NCBI RefSeq assembly: GCF_051401765.1
Contig: NW_027480449.1
Location: 496,001 to 560,000 of the forward strand
Length of the DNA: 64,000 bases
Source of the DNA: Calliopsis andreniformis
Lineage: Eukaryota > Arthropoda > Insecta > Hymenoptera > Andrenidae
Reading direction: 5' to 3'
The notes under the pieces were generated by a model. The model had not been told where the DNA came from, did no database searches, and saw nothing but the letters and a program-made list of their open reading frames with translations. Below are positions 1 through 11,319 of this stretch, in pieces. Position 1 is the first letter of the stretch, and each line of letters starts with the position of its first letter. Both the position numbers and the translations under genes were made by a program.

Positions 1-1195
1 ACTGCTCCTGACACTGCTCCTGACACTGACCCTGTTCCTGACACTACTCCTGAAACTGCTCCAGACACTGACACTGCTCCAGCCACTGACACTGCTCCTG
101 ACACTGCTCCTGTCACTGACACTGCTCCTGTCACTGACACTGCTCGTCACACTGCTCCTAACACTGACACTGCTCCTGTCACTGCTCCTGACACAGGCAC
201 TGCTGGTTATCCTGGCAATGCTCCCTACACAGCTCCTGACATTTGCACTAGTCCTGACTCTGCTCCTGACACAGACACTGCCACTGACACTGCCCCTGAC
301 CCTGCTCCTGACACTGCTCCTGGCACTGACACTACCCCTGACACTGCTCCTGACGCTGCACCTGACACTGACACTTGTCCTGACACTGCTCCTGACACTG
401 ACACTGGTCCTGACAATGCTCCTGACACTGACACTGCTCGTCACACTGCTCCTAACATTGACACTGCTCGTCACACTGCTCCTGACACTGACACTGCACC
501 TGAGAATGCTCCTGACACTCACGTTGCACCTGACTCTGCTCCTCACACTGCACCTGACACTGACAGTGCTCCTGACACTGCTCCTGACACTGACACTGCT
601 CCTGACACTGCTCCTGACACTGACAGTGCTCCTGACACTGCTCCTGACACTGACACTGACACACCTCCTGGCACTGCTCCTGACACTGTCTCAGGTCCTG
701 TCACTGACACTGCTCCTCACACTGCTCCTGACACTGACACTGCTGCTGACACTGCTCCCGACACTGACACTGCTCCTGATACTGCTCCTGACACTGGTCC
801 TGACGCTGACGCTTGTCCTGACACTGCTCCTGAAACTGACACAGGTCCTGACACTGCTCCTGACACAGACACTGCTCCTCACACTGCTCCTGACTCTGAC
901 ACTGCGCCTGAGAATGCTCCTGGCACTGACGCTGCACCCGACACTGCTCCTGACGCTGCACCTGACACTGCTCCTGACACAGGCACTGCTCCTGTTACTG
1001 CCACTGACACTGACACTGCTCCTGACACAGCTTCTGACACTGACACTGCTCCTGACACTGCTCCTGACACTGCTCCTGATACTGACACTGGCACTGCCAC
1101 TGTCCATGCTCCTGACACTGACACTGCTCGTGATCCTGACAATGCTCCTGACACAGCTCCAGTCACTGACACTGACACTGCACCTGACACTACTC

Positions 1196-1204
1196 CTGAA
1201 ATAG
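1196..1204 (+). repeat. CTGAAATAG landmark (first of at least 46)
   Basis: The word CTGAAATAG replaces the consensus CTGACACTG and is followed by a conserved diverged core of about 150 bp (CTGCTGTCACTGACACTTCT and on, through GATCCTGAGAATGC to CCTGAATCTG). It closes the Leu/Thr frame wherever it occurs. Other copies end, for example, at 3373, 5023, 12235, 16315, 21200, 28862, 33535, 41305, 49678, 56722, 59626 and 63070. Average spacing is about 1.4 kb, so it marks the higher-order structure well. Confidence 0.85.
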
Positions 1205-2579
1205 CTGCTGTCACTGACACTTCTCCTGTCACTGCTCCTGACACTGACGGTGCTGCTGATCCTGAGAATGCTCCTGACACTGCTCCTGACACTGCTGCTG
1301 ACACTGGCACTGCAGCTGTTCCTGAGAATGCCCCTGAATCTGCTCCTCACACAGACACTGCTCCTGACACTGCTCCTGACACTGACACTGCTCCTCACAC
1401 TGCTCCTGACACTGACACTGCTCCTGATAATGACACTGACACTGCTGCTGACACTGACACTGCTCCTGGCTCTGCTCCTGACACTGCACCTGAGAATGCT
1501 CCTGACGCTGACGCTGCACCTGATACTTCTCCTGTCACTGCTCCTGACACTGACACTGGCACTGCTCCTGACACTGACACTGGCACTGCTCCTGACACTG
1601 ACACTGCTCCTGACACTGACACTGCTCCTTGTACTGCTACAGACACTAACACTGCTCCTGTCACTGCTCCTGACATTGCTCCTGACACTGACCCTGCTCC
1701 TGACACTGCTCCTGAAACTGCTCCAGACACTGACACTGCTCCTGACTCTGCTCCTGACACTGACAGTGCTCCTGACACTGCTCCTGACACTGACACTGAC
1801 ACACCTCCTGGCACTGCTCCTGACACTGACACAGGTCCTGTCACTGACACTGCTCCTCACACTGCTCCTGACACTGACACTGCGCCTCACACTGCTCCTG
1901 ACACTGACACTGCACCTGAGAATGCTCCTGACACTGACGCTGCACCTGACACTGCTCCTGTCACTGCTCCTGACACTGACACTGACACTGCTCCTGACAC
2001 TGACACTGCTCCTGACACTGACACTGCTCCAGACACTGCTCATGACACTGCTCCTGACACTGACACTGCTCCTGACAATGCTCCTGACACTGACACAGCT
2101 GCTGATCCTGACAATGCTCCTGACACTGCTCCTGACACAGCTGCTGACACTGACACTGCTCCTCCCACTGTTCCTGACACTGCTGCTCACACTGACACTG
2201 CTCCTGTCACTGGCACTGCTCCTGATACAGACACTGGTGGTGATCCTGACAATGTTCCTGACACTGCTCCTGACACTGCTCCTGACACTGACACTGGCAC
2301 TGACACAGCTCCAGACACTGGCACTGCTCCTGTCGCTGCTCCTGACACAGACACTGACACCGACACTGCTTCTGTCTCTGACACTGACCCCGACACTGCT
2401 CCTGACACAGCTCCTGACACTGACACTGCTCCTGACACTGCTCCTGACACTGCTCCTGACACTGACGGTGCTGCTGATCCTGAGAATGCTCCTGACACTG
2501 CTCCTGACACTGCTGCTGACACTGGCACTGCAGCTGTTCCTGAGAATGCCCCTGAATCTGCTCCTCACACTGACACTGC

Positions 2580-2592
2580 TCCTGATGCTCCT
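2580..2592 (+). other. 3-bp loss from the 6-bp lattice
   Basis: Here CCTGAT is followed directly by GCTCCTGAC; the expected ACT codon between them is missing. Before this point ACT words start at positions equal to 1 modulo 6; after it they start at 4 modulo 6, as checked near 8464, 12550 and 33424. It leaves the triplet frame intact. Confidence 0.75.
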
Positions 2593-4869
2593 GACACTGA
2601 CACTGCTCCGCATACTGCTCCTGGCACTGACACTGCTGCTGACACTGCTCCTAACACAGACACTGCTGCTGATACTGACAATGCTCCTGACACGGCGCCT
2701 GACACAGACACAGCTCCTGACACTGCTCCCGACACTGACTCTGCTCCTGATACTGCTCCTGACACTGGTCCTGACACTGACGCTTGTCCTGACACTGCTC
2801 CTGAAACTGACACAGGTCCTGACACTGCTCCTGACACAGACACTGCACCTCACACTGCTCCTGACTCTGAGACTGCACCTGAGAATGCTCCTGACACTGA
2901 CGCTGCACCCGACACTGCTCCTGACGCTGCACCTGACACTGCTCCTGACACAGGCACTGCACCTGATACTGCCACTGACACTGCTCCTGACCCTGCTCCT
3001 GACACTGCTCCTGACACTGACACTGCTCCTGACACTGCTCCTGACACTGACAGTGCTGCTGACACTGCTCCTGACACTGACTCTGACACACCTCCTGGCA
3101 CTGCTCCTGACACTGACGGTGCTGATGATCCTGAGAATGCTCCTGACACTGCTCCTGACACTGACACTGCTCCTGCAACTGTTCCTGACACTGCTGCTCA
3201 CAAAGACACTGCTCCTGACACTGACACTGCTCCTCACACTGCTCCTGATACTGACACTGGCACTGCTACTGGCCATGCTCCTGACGCTGACACTGCTGCT
3301 GATCCTGACAATGCTCCTGACACTGCTCCAGTCACTGACACTGACACTGCACGTGACACTACTCCTGAAATAGCTGCTGCCACTGACACTTCTCCTGTCA
3401 CTGCTCCTGACACTGACGCTGCTGCCGATCCTGAGAATGCTCCTGACACTGCTCCTGACACTGACACAGCTCCTGAGAGTGCTCCAGACACTGGCACTGC
3501 TGCTGTTCCTGAGAATGCCCCTGAATCTGGACCTCACACTGACTCTGCTTCTGACACTGCTCCTGACACTGACACTGTCACTGCTCCTGACACTAACTCT
3601 GCTCCTGACACTGCTACTGACCCTGACACTGCTCCTGATACTGACACTGACACTGCTCCTCACACTGCACCTGACACTGCTCCTGACACTGATCCCGTAC
3701 CTGACACTACTCCTGAAACTGCTCCAGACACTGACACTGCTCCAGCCACTGACACTGCTCCTGACACTGCTCCTGTCACTGACACTGCTCCTGTCACTGA
3801 CACTGCTCGTCACACTGCTCCTAACACTGACACTGCTCCTGTCACTGCTCCTGACACAGGCACTGCTGGTTATCCTGGCAATGCTCCCTCCACAGCTCCT
3901 GACATTGACACTGGTCCTGACTCTGCTCCTGACACTGACACTGCCACTGACACTGCCCCTGACGCTGCTCCTGACACTGCTCCTGGCACTGACACTGCCC
4001 CTGACACTGCTCCTGACGCTGCACCTGACACTGACACTTGTCCTGACACTGCTCCTGAAACTGACACTGGTCCTGACACTGCTCCTGAAACTGACACTGG
4101 TCCTGACACTGCTCGTGACACTGACACTGCTCGTCACATTGCTCCTAACACTGACACTGCTCGTCACACTGCTCCTGACACTGACACTGCACCTGAGAAT
4201 GCTCCTGACACTCACGCTGCACCTGACTCTGCTCCTGACACTGCACCTGACACTGACAGTGCTCCTGACACTGCTCCTGACACTGACACTGACACTGCTC
4301 CTGACACTGACACTGCTACTGACACTGACACTGCTCCTGACACTGCTCCTGACACTGACACTGCTCCTGACACTGCTCCTGACACTGACACTGCTGCTGA
4401 TCCTGACAATGCTCCTCACACTGCTCCTCACACTGCTCCTGGCACTGACACTGCTGCTGACACTGCTCCTAACACAGACACTGCTGCTGATACTGACCAT
4501 GCTCCTGACGTGGTTCCTGACACAGACACTGCTGCTGACACTGCTCCCGACACTGACACTGCTCCTGATACTGCTCCTGACACTGGTCCTGACACTGACG
4601 CTTGTCCTGACACTGCACCTGAAACTGACACTGGTCCTGACACTGCTCCTGACACAGACACTGCTCCTCACACTGCTCCTGACTCTGACACTGCACCTGA
4701 GAATGCTCCTGACACTGACGCTTCACACGACACTGCTCCTGACGCTGCACCTGACACTGCTCCTGACACAGGCACTGCTTCTGATACTGCCACTGACACT
4801 GACACTGCTCCTGACACAGCTTCTGACACTGACACTGCTCCTGACACTGCTCCTGACACTGCTCCTGAC

Positions 4870-4872
4870 TGA
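4870..4872 (+). other. In-frame TGA interrupting the TAPD frame (copy A)
   Basis: The TAPD frame (frame 1 here) reads GAC TGA GAC, where the related sequence elsewhere, for example at 13213-13221, reads GAC TCA GAC. A single C-to-G change explains it. The same frame is open on both sides. By eye this and its duplicate at 8488 are the only stops I found in that frame that do not follow a frameshift. Confidence 0.85.
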
Positions 4873-5037
4873 GACACTGCTCCTGACACTGCTCCTGATA
4901 CTGACACTGGCACTGCCACTGACCATGCTCCTGACACTGACACTGCTGGTGATCCTGACAATGCTCCTGACACAGCTCCAGTCACTGACACTGACACTGC
5001 ACCTGACACTACTCCTGAAATAGCTGCTGTCACTGAC

Positions 5038-5374
5038 ACTTCTCCTGTCACTGCTCCTGACACTGACGGTGCTGCTGATCCTGAGAATGCTCCTGACACT
5101 GCTCCTGACACTGCTGCTGACACTGGCACTGCAGCTGTTCCTGAGAATGCCCCTGAATCTGCTCCTCACACTGACACTGCTCCTGACAATGCTCCTGACA
5201 CTGACACTGCTCCTCACACTGCCCCTGACACTGACACTGCTCCTGATAATGACACTGACACTGCTACTGACACTGACACTGCACCTGGCTCTGATCCTGA
5301 CACTGCACCTGAGAATGCTCCTGACGCTGACGCTGCACCTGATACTTCTCCTGTCACTGCTCCTGACACTGACG
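5038..5374. repeat. Direct repeats flanking the 306-bp segment missing from copy B
   Basis: An about 31-bp word beginning ACTTCTCCTGTCACTG occurs at 5038-5068 and again at 5344-5374, exactly 306 bp apart. In copy B the two have become one, at about 8656-8686, and everything between is gone. This is the footprint expected of slippage or recombination between direct repeats. Confidence 0.75.
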
Positions 5375-6679
5375 CTGGCACTGCTCCTGACACTGACACT
5401 GCTCCTTGTACTGCTACAGACACTGACACTGCTCCTGTCACTGCTCCTGACATTGCTCCTGACATTGACCCTGCTCCTGACACTGCTCCTGAAACTGCTC
5501 CAGACACTGACACTGCTCCTGACTCTGCTCCTGACACTGACAGTGCTCCTGACACTGCTCCTGACACTGACACTGCTCCTGACACTGCTCCTGACGCTGA
5601 CACTGTCACTGCTCCTGACACTAACTGTGCTCCTGACACTGCTACTGACACTGACACTGCTCCTGATACTGACACTGACACTGCCCCTCACACTGCTCCT
5701 GACACTGCTCCTGACACTGACCCTGTTCCTGACACTACTCCTGAAACTGCTCCAGACACTGACACTGCTCCAGCCACTGACACTGCTCCTGACACTGCTC
5801 CTGTCACTGACACTGACACTGCACGTGACACTACTCCTGAAATAGCTGCTGTCACTGACACTTCTCCTGTCACTGCTCCTGACACTGACGCTGCTGCCGA
5901 TCCTGAGAATGCTCCTGACACTGCTCCTGAGACTGACACTGCTCCTGAGAGTGCTCCAGACACTGGCACTGCTGCTGTTCCTGAGAATGCCCCTGAATCT
6001 GGTCCTCACACTGACTCTGCTCCTGACACTGCTCCTGACACTGACACTGTCACTGCTCCTGACACTAACTGTGCTCCTGTCACTGCTCCTGACTCAGGCA
6101 CTGCTGGTTATCCTGGCAATGCTCCCTACACAGCTCCTGACATTGGCACTGGTCCTGACTCTGCTCCTGACACTGACACTGCCACTGACACTGCCCCTGA
6201 CCCTGCTCCTGACACTGCTCCTGGCACTGACAATGCCCCTGACACTGCTCCTGACGCTGCACCTGACACTGACACTTGTCCTGACACTGCTCCTGAAACT
6301 GACACTGGTCCTCACACTGCTCCTGACACTGACACTGCTCGTCACACTGCTCCTAACACTGACACTGCTCGTCACACTGCTCCTGACACTGACACTGCAC
6401 CTGAGAATGCTCCTGACACTGCACCTGACACTGCTCCTGACACAGACACTGCCCCTGCTACTGGCACTGACACTGCTCCTGACACTGACACTGGTCTTGT
6501 CACTGACGCTGCTCCTCACACTGCTCCTGACACCGACACTTGTCCTGACACTGCTCCTGAATCTGACACTGGTCCTGACACTGCTCCTGACACTGACAGT
6601 ACTCCTGACACTGCTCCTGACACAGCTCCTGACACTGACACTGCTCCACCCACTGTTCCTGACACTGCTGCTCACACTG

Positions 6680-9600
6680 ACACTGCTCCTGACACTGACT
6701 CTGACACACCTCCTGGCACTGCTCCTGACACTGACGGTGCTGATGATCCTGAGAATGCTCCTGACACTGCTCCTGACACTGACACTGCTCCTGCAACTGT
6801 TCCTGACACTGCTGCTCACAAAGACACTGCTCCTGACACTGACACTGCTCCTCACACTGCTCCTGATACTGACACTGGCACTGCTACTGGCCATGCTCCT
6901 GACGCTGACACTGCTGCTGATCCTGACAATGCTCCTGACGCTGCTCCAGTCACTGACACTGACACTGCACGTGACACTACTCCTGAAATAGCTGCTGCCA
7001 CTGACACTTCTCCTGTCACTGCTCCTGACACTGACGCTGCTGCCGATCCTGAGAATGCTCCTGACACTGCTCCTGACACTGACACAGCTCCTGAGAGTGC
7101 TCCAGACACTGGCACTGCTGCTGTTCCTGAGAATGCCCCTGAATCTGGACCTCACACTGACTCTGCTTCTGACACTGCTCCTGACACTGACACTGTCACT
7201 GCTCCTGACACTAACTCTGCTCCTGACACTGCTACTGACCCTGACACTGCTCCTGATACTGACACTGACACTGCTCCTCACACTGCTCCTGACACTGCTC
7301 CTGACACTGATCCCGTACCTGACACTACTCCTGAAACTGCTCCAGACACTGACACTGCTCCAGCCACTGACACTGCTCCTGACACTGCTCCTGTCACTGA
7401 CACTGCTCCTGTCACTGACACTGCTCGTCACACTGCTCCTAACACTGACACTGCTCCTGTCACTGCTCCTGACACAGGCACTGCTGGTTATCCTGGCAAT
7501 GCTCCCTCCACAGCTCCTGACATTGACACTGGTCCTGACTCTGCTCCTGACACTGACACTGCCACTGACACTGCCCCTGACGCTGCTCCTGACACTGCTC
7601 CTGGCACTGACACTGCCCCTGACACTGCTCCTGACGCTGCACCTGACACTGACACTTGTCCTGACACTGCTCCTGAAACTGACACTGGTCCTGACACTGC
7701 TCCTGAAACTGACACTGGTCCTGACACTGCTCGTGACACTGACACTGCTCGTCACATTGCTCCTAACACTGACACTGCTCGTCACACTGCTCCTGACACT
7801 GACACTGCACCTGAGAATGCTCCTGACACTCACGCTGCACCTGACTCTGCTCCTGACACTGCACCTGACACTGACAGTGCTCCTGACACTGCTCCTGACA
7901 CTGACACTGACACTGCTCCTGACACTGACACTGCTACTGACACTGACACTGCTCCTGACACTGCTCCTGACACTGACACTGCTCCTGACACTGCTCCTGA
8001 CACTGACACTGCTGCTGATCCTGACAATGCTCCTCACACTGCTCCTCACACTGCTCCTGGCACTGACACTGCTGCTGACACTGCTCCTAACACAGACACT
8101 GCTGCTGATACTGACCATGCTCCTGACGTGGTTCCTGACACAGACACTGCTGCTGACACTGCTCCCGACACTGACACTGCTCCTGATACTGCTCCTGACA
8201 CTGGTCCTGACACTGACGCTTGTCCTGACACTGCACCTGAAACTGACACTGGTCCTGACACTGCTCCTGACACAGACACTGCTCCTCACACTGCTCCTGA
8301 CTCTGACACTGCACCTGAGAATGCTCCTGACACTGACGCTTCACACGACACTGCTCCTGACGCTGCACCTGACACTGCTCCTGACACAGGCACTGCTTCT
8401 GATACTGCCACTGACACTGACACTGCTCCTGACACAGCTTCTGACACTGACACTGCTCCTGACACTGCTCCTGACACTGCTCCTGACTGAGACACTGCTC
8501 CTGACACTGCTCCTGATACTGACACTGGCACTGCCACTGACCATGCTCCTGACACTGACACTGCTGGTGATCCTGACAATGCTCCTGACACAGCTCCAGT
8601 CACTGACACTGACACTGCACCTGACACTACTCCTGAAATAGCTGCTGTCACTGACACTTCTCCTGTCACTGCTCCTGACACTGACGCTGGCACTGCTCCT
8701 GACACTGACACTGCTCCTTGTACTGCTACAGACACTGACACTGCTCCTGTCACTGCTCCTGACATTGCTCCTGACATTGACCCTGCTCCTGACACTGCTC
8801 CTGAAACTGCTCCAGACACTGACACTGCTCCTGACTCTGCTCCTGACACTGACAGTGCTCCTGACACTGCTCCTGACACTGACACTGCTCCTGACACTGC
8901 TCCTGACGCTGACACTGTCACTGCTCCTGACACTAACTGTGCTCCTGACACTGCTACTGACACTGACACTGCTCCTGATACTGACACTGACACTGCCCCT
9001 CACACTGCTCCTGACACTGCTCCTGACACTGACCCTGTTCCTGACACTACTCCTGAAACTGCTCCAGACACTGACACTGCTCCAGCCACTGACACTGCTC
9101 CTGACACTGCTCCTGTCACTGACACTGACACTGCACGTGACACTACTCCTGAAATAGCTGCTGTCACTGACACTTCTCCTGTCACTGCTCCTGACACTGA
9201 CGCTGCTGCCGATCCTGAGAATGCTCCTGACACTGCTCCTGAGACTGACACTGCTCCTGAGAGTGCTCCAGACACTGGCACTGCTGCTGTTCCTGAGAAT
9301 GCCCCTGAATCTGGTCCTCACACTGACTCTGCTCCTGACACTGCTCCTGACACTGACACTGTCACTGCTCCTGACACTAACTGTGCTCCTGTCACTGCTC
9401 CTGACTCAGGCACTGCTGGTTATCCTGGCAATGCTCCCTACACAGCTCCTGACATTGGCACTGGTCCTGACTCTGCTCCTGACACTGACACTGCCACTGA
9501 CACTGCCCCTGACCCTGCTCCTGACACTGCTCCTGGCACTGACAATGCCCCTGACACTGCTCCTGACGCTGCACCTGACACTGACACTTGTCCTGACACT

Positions 9601-9991
9601 GCTCCTGAAACTGACACTGGTCCTCACACTGCTCCTGACACTGACACTGCTCGTCACACTGCTCCTAACACTGACACTGCTCGTCACACTGCTCCTGACA
9701 CTGACACTGCACCTGAGAATGCTCCTGACACTGCACCTGACACTGCTCCTGACACAGACACTGCCCCTGCTACTGGCACTGACACTGCTCCTGACACTGA
9801 CACTGGTCTTGTCACTGACGCTGCTCCTCACACTGCTCCTGACACCGACACTTGTCCTGACACTGCTCCTGAATCTGACACTGGTCCTGACACTGCTCCT
9901 GACACTGACAGTACTCCTGACACTGCTCCTGACACAGCTCCTGACACTGACACTGCTCCACCCACTGTTCCTGACACTGCTGCTCACACTG
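6680..9991. repeat. 3618-bp higher-order unit, copy B (306 bp deleted)
   Basis: This is the second tandem copy of the preceding unit. It follows copy A at +3618 up to about 8670, then at +3312 to about 9991, after which the sequence diverges into different repeat variants. The missing 306 bp correspond to roughly 5050-5360 of copy A. The copied nonsense codon at 8488 shows that this duplication came after that mutation. Confidence 0.85.
8488..8490 (+). other. In-frame TGA interrupting the TAPD frame (copy B)
   Basis: This is the duplicate of the stop at 4870, exactly 3618 bp away and in the same context. It therefore represents one mutation, copied with its unit. Confidence 0.85.
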
Positions 9992-11319
9992 ACACTGCTC
10001 CTGTCACTGGCACTGCTCCTGATACAGACACTGCTGGTGATCCTGACAATGTTCCTGACACTGCTCCTGACACTGCTCCTGACACTGACACTGACACTGA
10101 CACAGCTCCAGACACTGGCACTGCTCCTGTCGCTGCTCCTGACACTGACACTACTCCTGATAATGACACAGACAGTGCTACTGACACTGACACTGTTCCT
10201 GGTTCTGCTCTTGACACTGCTCCTGACACTGACACTGCTGCTGTCACTGGCACTGCTGCTGTTCCTGAGAATGCCCCTGAATCTGCTGCTCGCACTGACA
10301 CTGCTCCTGACACTGCTCCTGACACTGACACTGCTCCGCACACTGCTCCTGACACTGACACTACTCCTGATAATGACACAGACAGTGCTACTGACACTGA
10401 CACTGTTCCTGGTTCTGCTCTTGACACTGCTCCTGACACAGCTCCTGACTCTGACGCTGCTCCTGGCGCAGGCACTGCTCCTGGCTCTGCTCCTGGCACT
10501 GCTCCTGACACTGCTCCTGACTCTGATACTGTTCCTGACACTGACACTGACACTGCTCCTTGTACTGCTACAGACACTAACACTGCACCTGTCACTGCTC
10601 CTGACACTGCTCCTGACACTGATACTGCTCCTCACACTGCTCCTGACACTGACACTGCACCTGAGAATGCTCCTGACACTGACGCTGCACCTGACACTGC
10701 TCCTGTCACTGCTCCTGACACTGACACTGCTCCTGACACTGACACTGCTCCAGACACTGGTCCTGACACTGCTCCTGACGCTGACACTGCTCCTGACACT
10801 GCTCCTGACACTGACACTGCTGCTGATCCTGACAATGCTCCTGACGCTGCTCCTGACACAGATCCTGACACTGACACTGCTCCTGGCACTGACAGTGCTT
10901 CTGACACTGCTCCTGACATAGACACTGCTCCAGACACTGCTCCTGATACTGACACTGCTCCTGACACTGACACTGCTCCTCACACTGCTCCTGGCACTGA
11001 CACTGCTGCTGACACTGCTCCTAACACAGACACTGCTGCTGATACTGTCAATGCTCCTGACACGGCTCCTGACACAGACACTGCTCCTGACACTGCTCCC
11101 GACACTGACACTGCTCCTGATAGTGCTCCTGACACTGGTCCTGACACTGACGCTTGTCCTGACACTGCTCCTGAAACTGACACAGGTCCTGACACTGCTC
11201 CTGACAGAGACACTGCCCCTCACACTGCTCCTGACTCTGACACTGCACCTGAGAATGCTCCTGACACTGACGCTGCACCCGACACTGCTCCTGACGCTGC
11301 ACCTGACACTGCTCCTGAC
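9992..11319. repeat. Transition block between the 3618-bp and 4080-bp units
   Basis: These repeats are not part of either flanking tandem duplication. The block carries variants rare elsewhere: GATAATGACACAGACAGTGC-type words, CTTGACACT, and a run of CTGGCGCAGG/CTGGCTCTG near 10460-10500. Its right part (10980-11300) resembles blocks at 20.0, 27.6, 39.1, 55.6 and 58.5 kb. No gene is seen. Confidence 0.55.
10141..10440. repeat. Local 210-bp period duplication
   Basis: The segment starting at 10141 (with the GATAATGACACAGAC word) recurs at 10351 and matches for roughly 90 bases before diverging. The offset is 210 bp, which is seven 30-bp units. Confidence 0.7.

Larger units (their letters stand above)
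1..3061. repeat. Left diverged block of the array
   Basis: Its first part is related to the next unit: bases 1-640 match the region starting near 3664 with an offset of 3663, and 1190-1800 match at an offset of 3819. It is therefore probably an older, more rearranged copy of the 3.6-kb higher-order unit that follows. It also holds the only 3-bp lattice slip I saw, near 2586. Nothing gene-like is present beyond repeat-derived open frames. Confidence 0.6.
3062..6679. repeat. 3618-bp higher-order unit, copy A
   Basis: This segment is followed directly by a near-identical copy. Matching landmarks lie exactly 3618 bp apart: the TCTGACACACC variant at 3082 and 6700, and the nonsense codon at 4870 and 8488. 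Later landmarks are 3312 bp apart (for example the TGACTCA word at 6090 and 9402), because copy B lost 306 bp. Only a few base differences were seen, such as GCA against GCT near 3668/7286 and ACT against GCT near 3321/6939. The unit is 603 hexamers long. Edges are accurate to tens of bases. Confidence 0.85.

Noticed and set aside
218..1204. Membrane or leucine-rich-repeat protein (Leu-Thr-Leu-Leu frames, here and throughout the + strand)
   Set aside because: The Leu/Thr pattern is just CTG/CTC/ACA in the second frame of the same repeat. It lacks LRR consensus spacing and is closed every 1-2 kb by the GAAATAG landmark.
2161..2340. Matches between the 2.1-3.0 kb block and 6.6-7.0 kb or 9.95-10.1 kb as a further tandem copy
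   Set aside because: Short words match (for example CCCACTGTTCCTGACACTG), but I could not hold a constant offset beyond a few hundred bases, so I do not claim a unit there.
4469..4750. Cys/Gln-rich antisense proteins (Glu-Gln-Cys-Gln frames)
   Set aside because: These are the third antisense reading of the same repeat, found wherever no TAA/TAG/TGA complement falls in phase; no conserved ends or homologues are recognisable.
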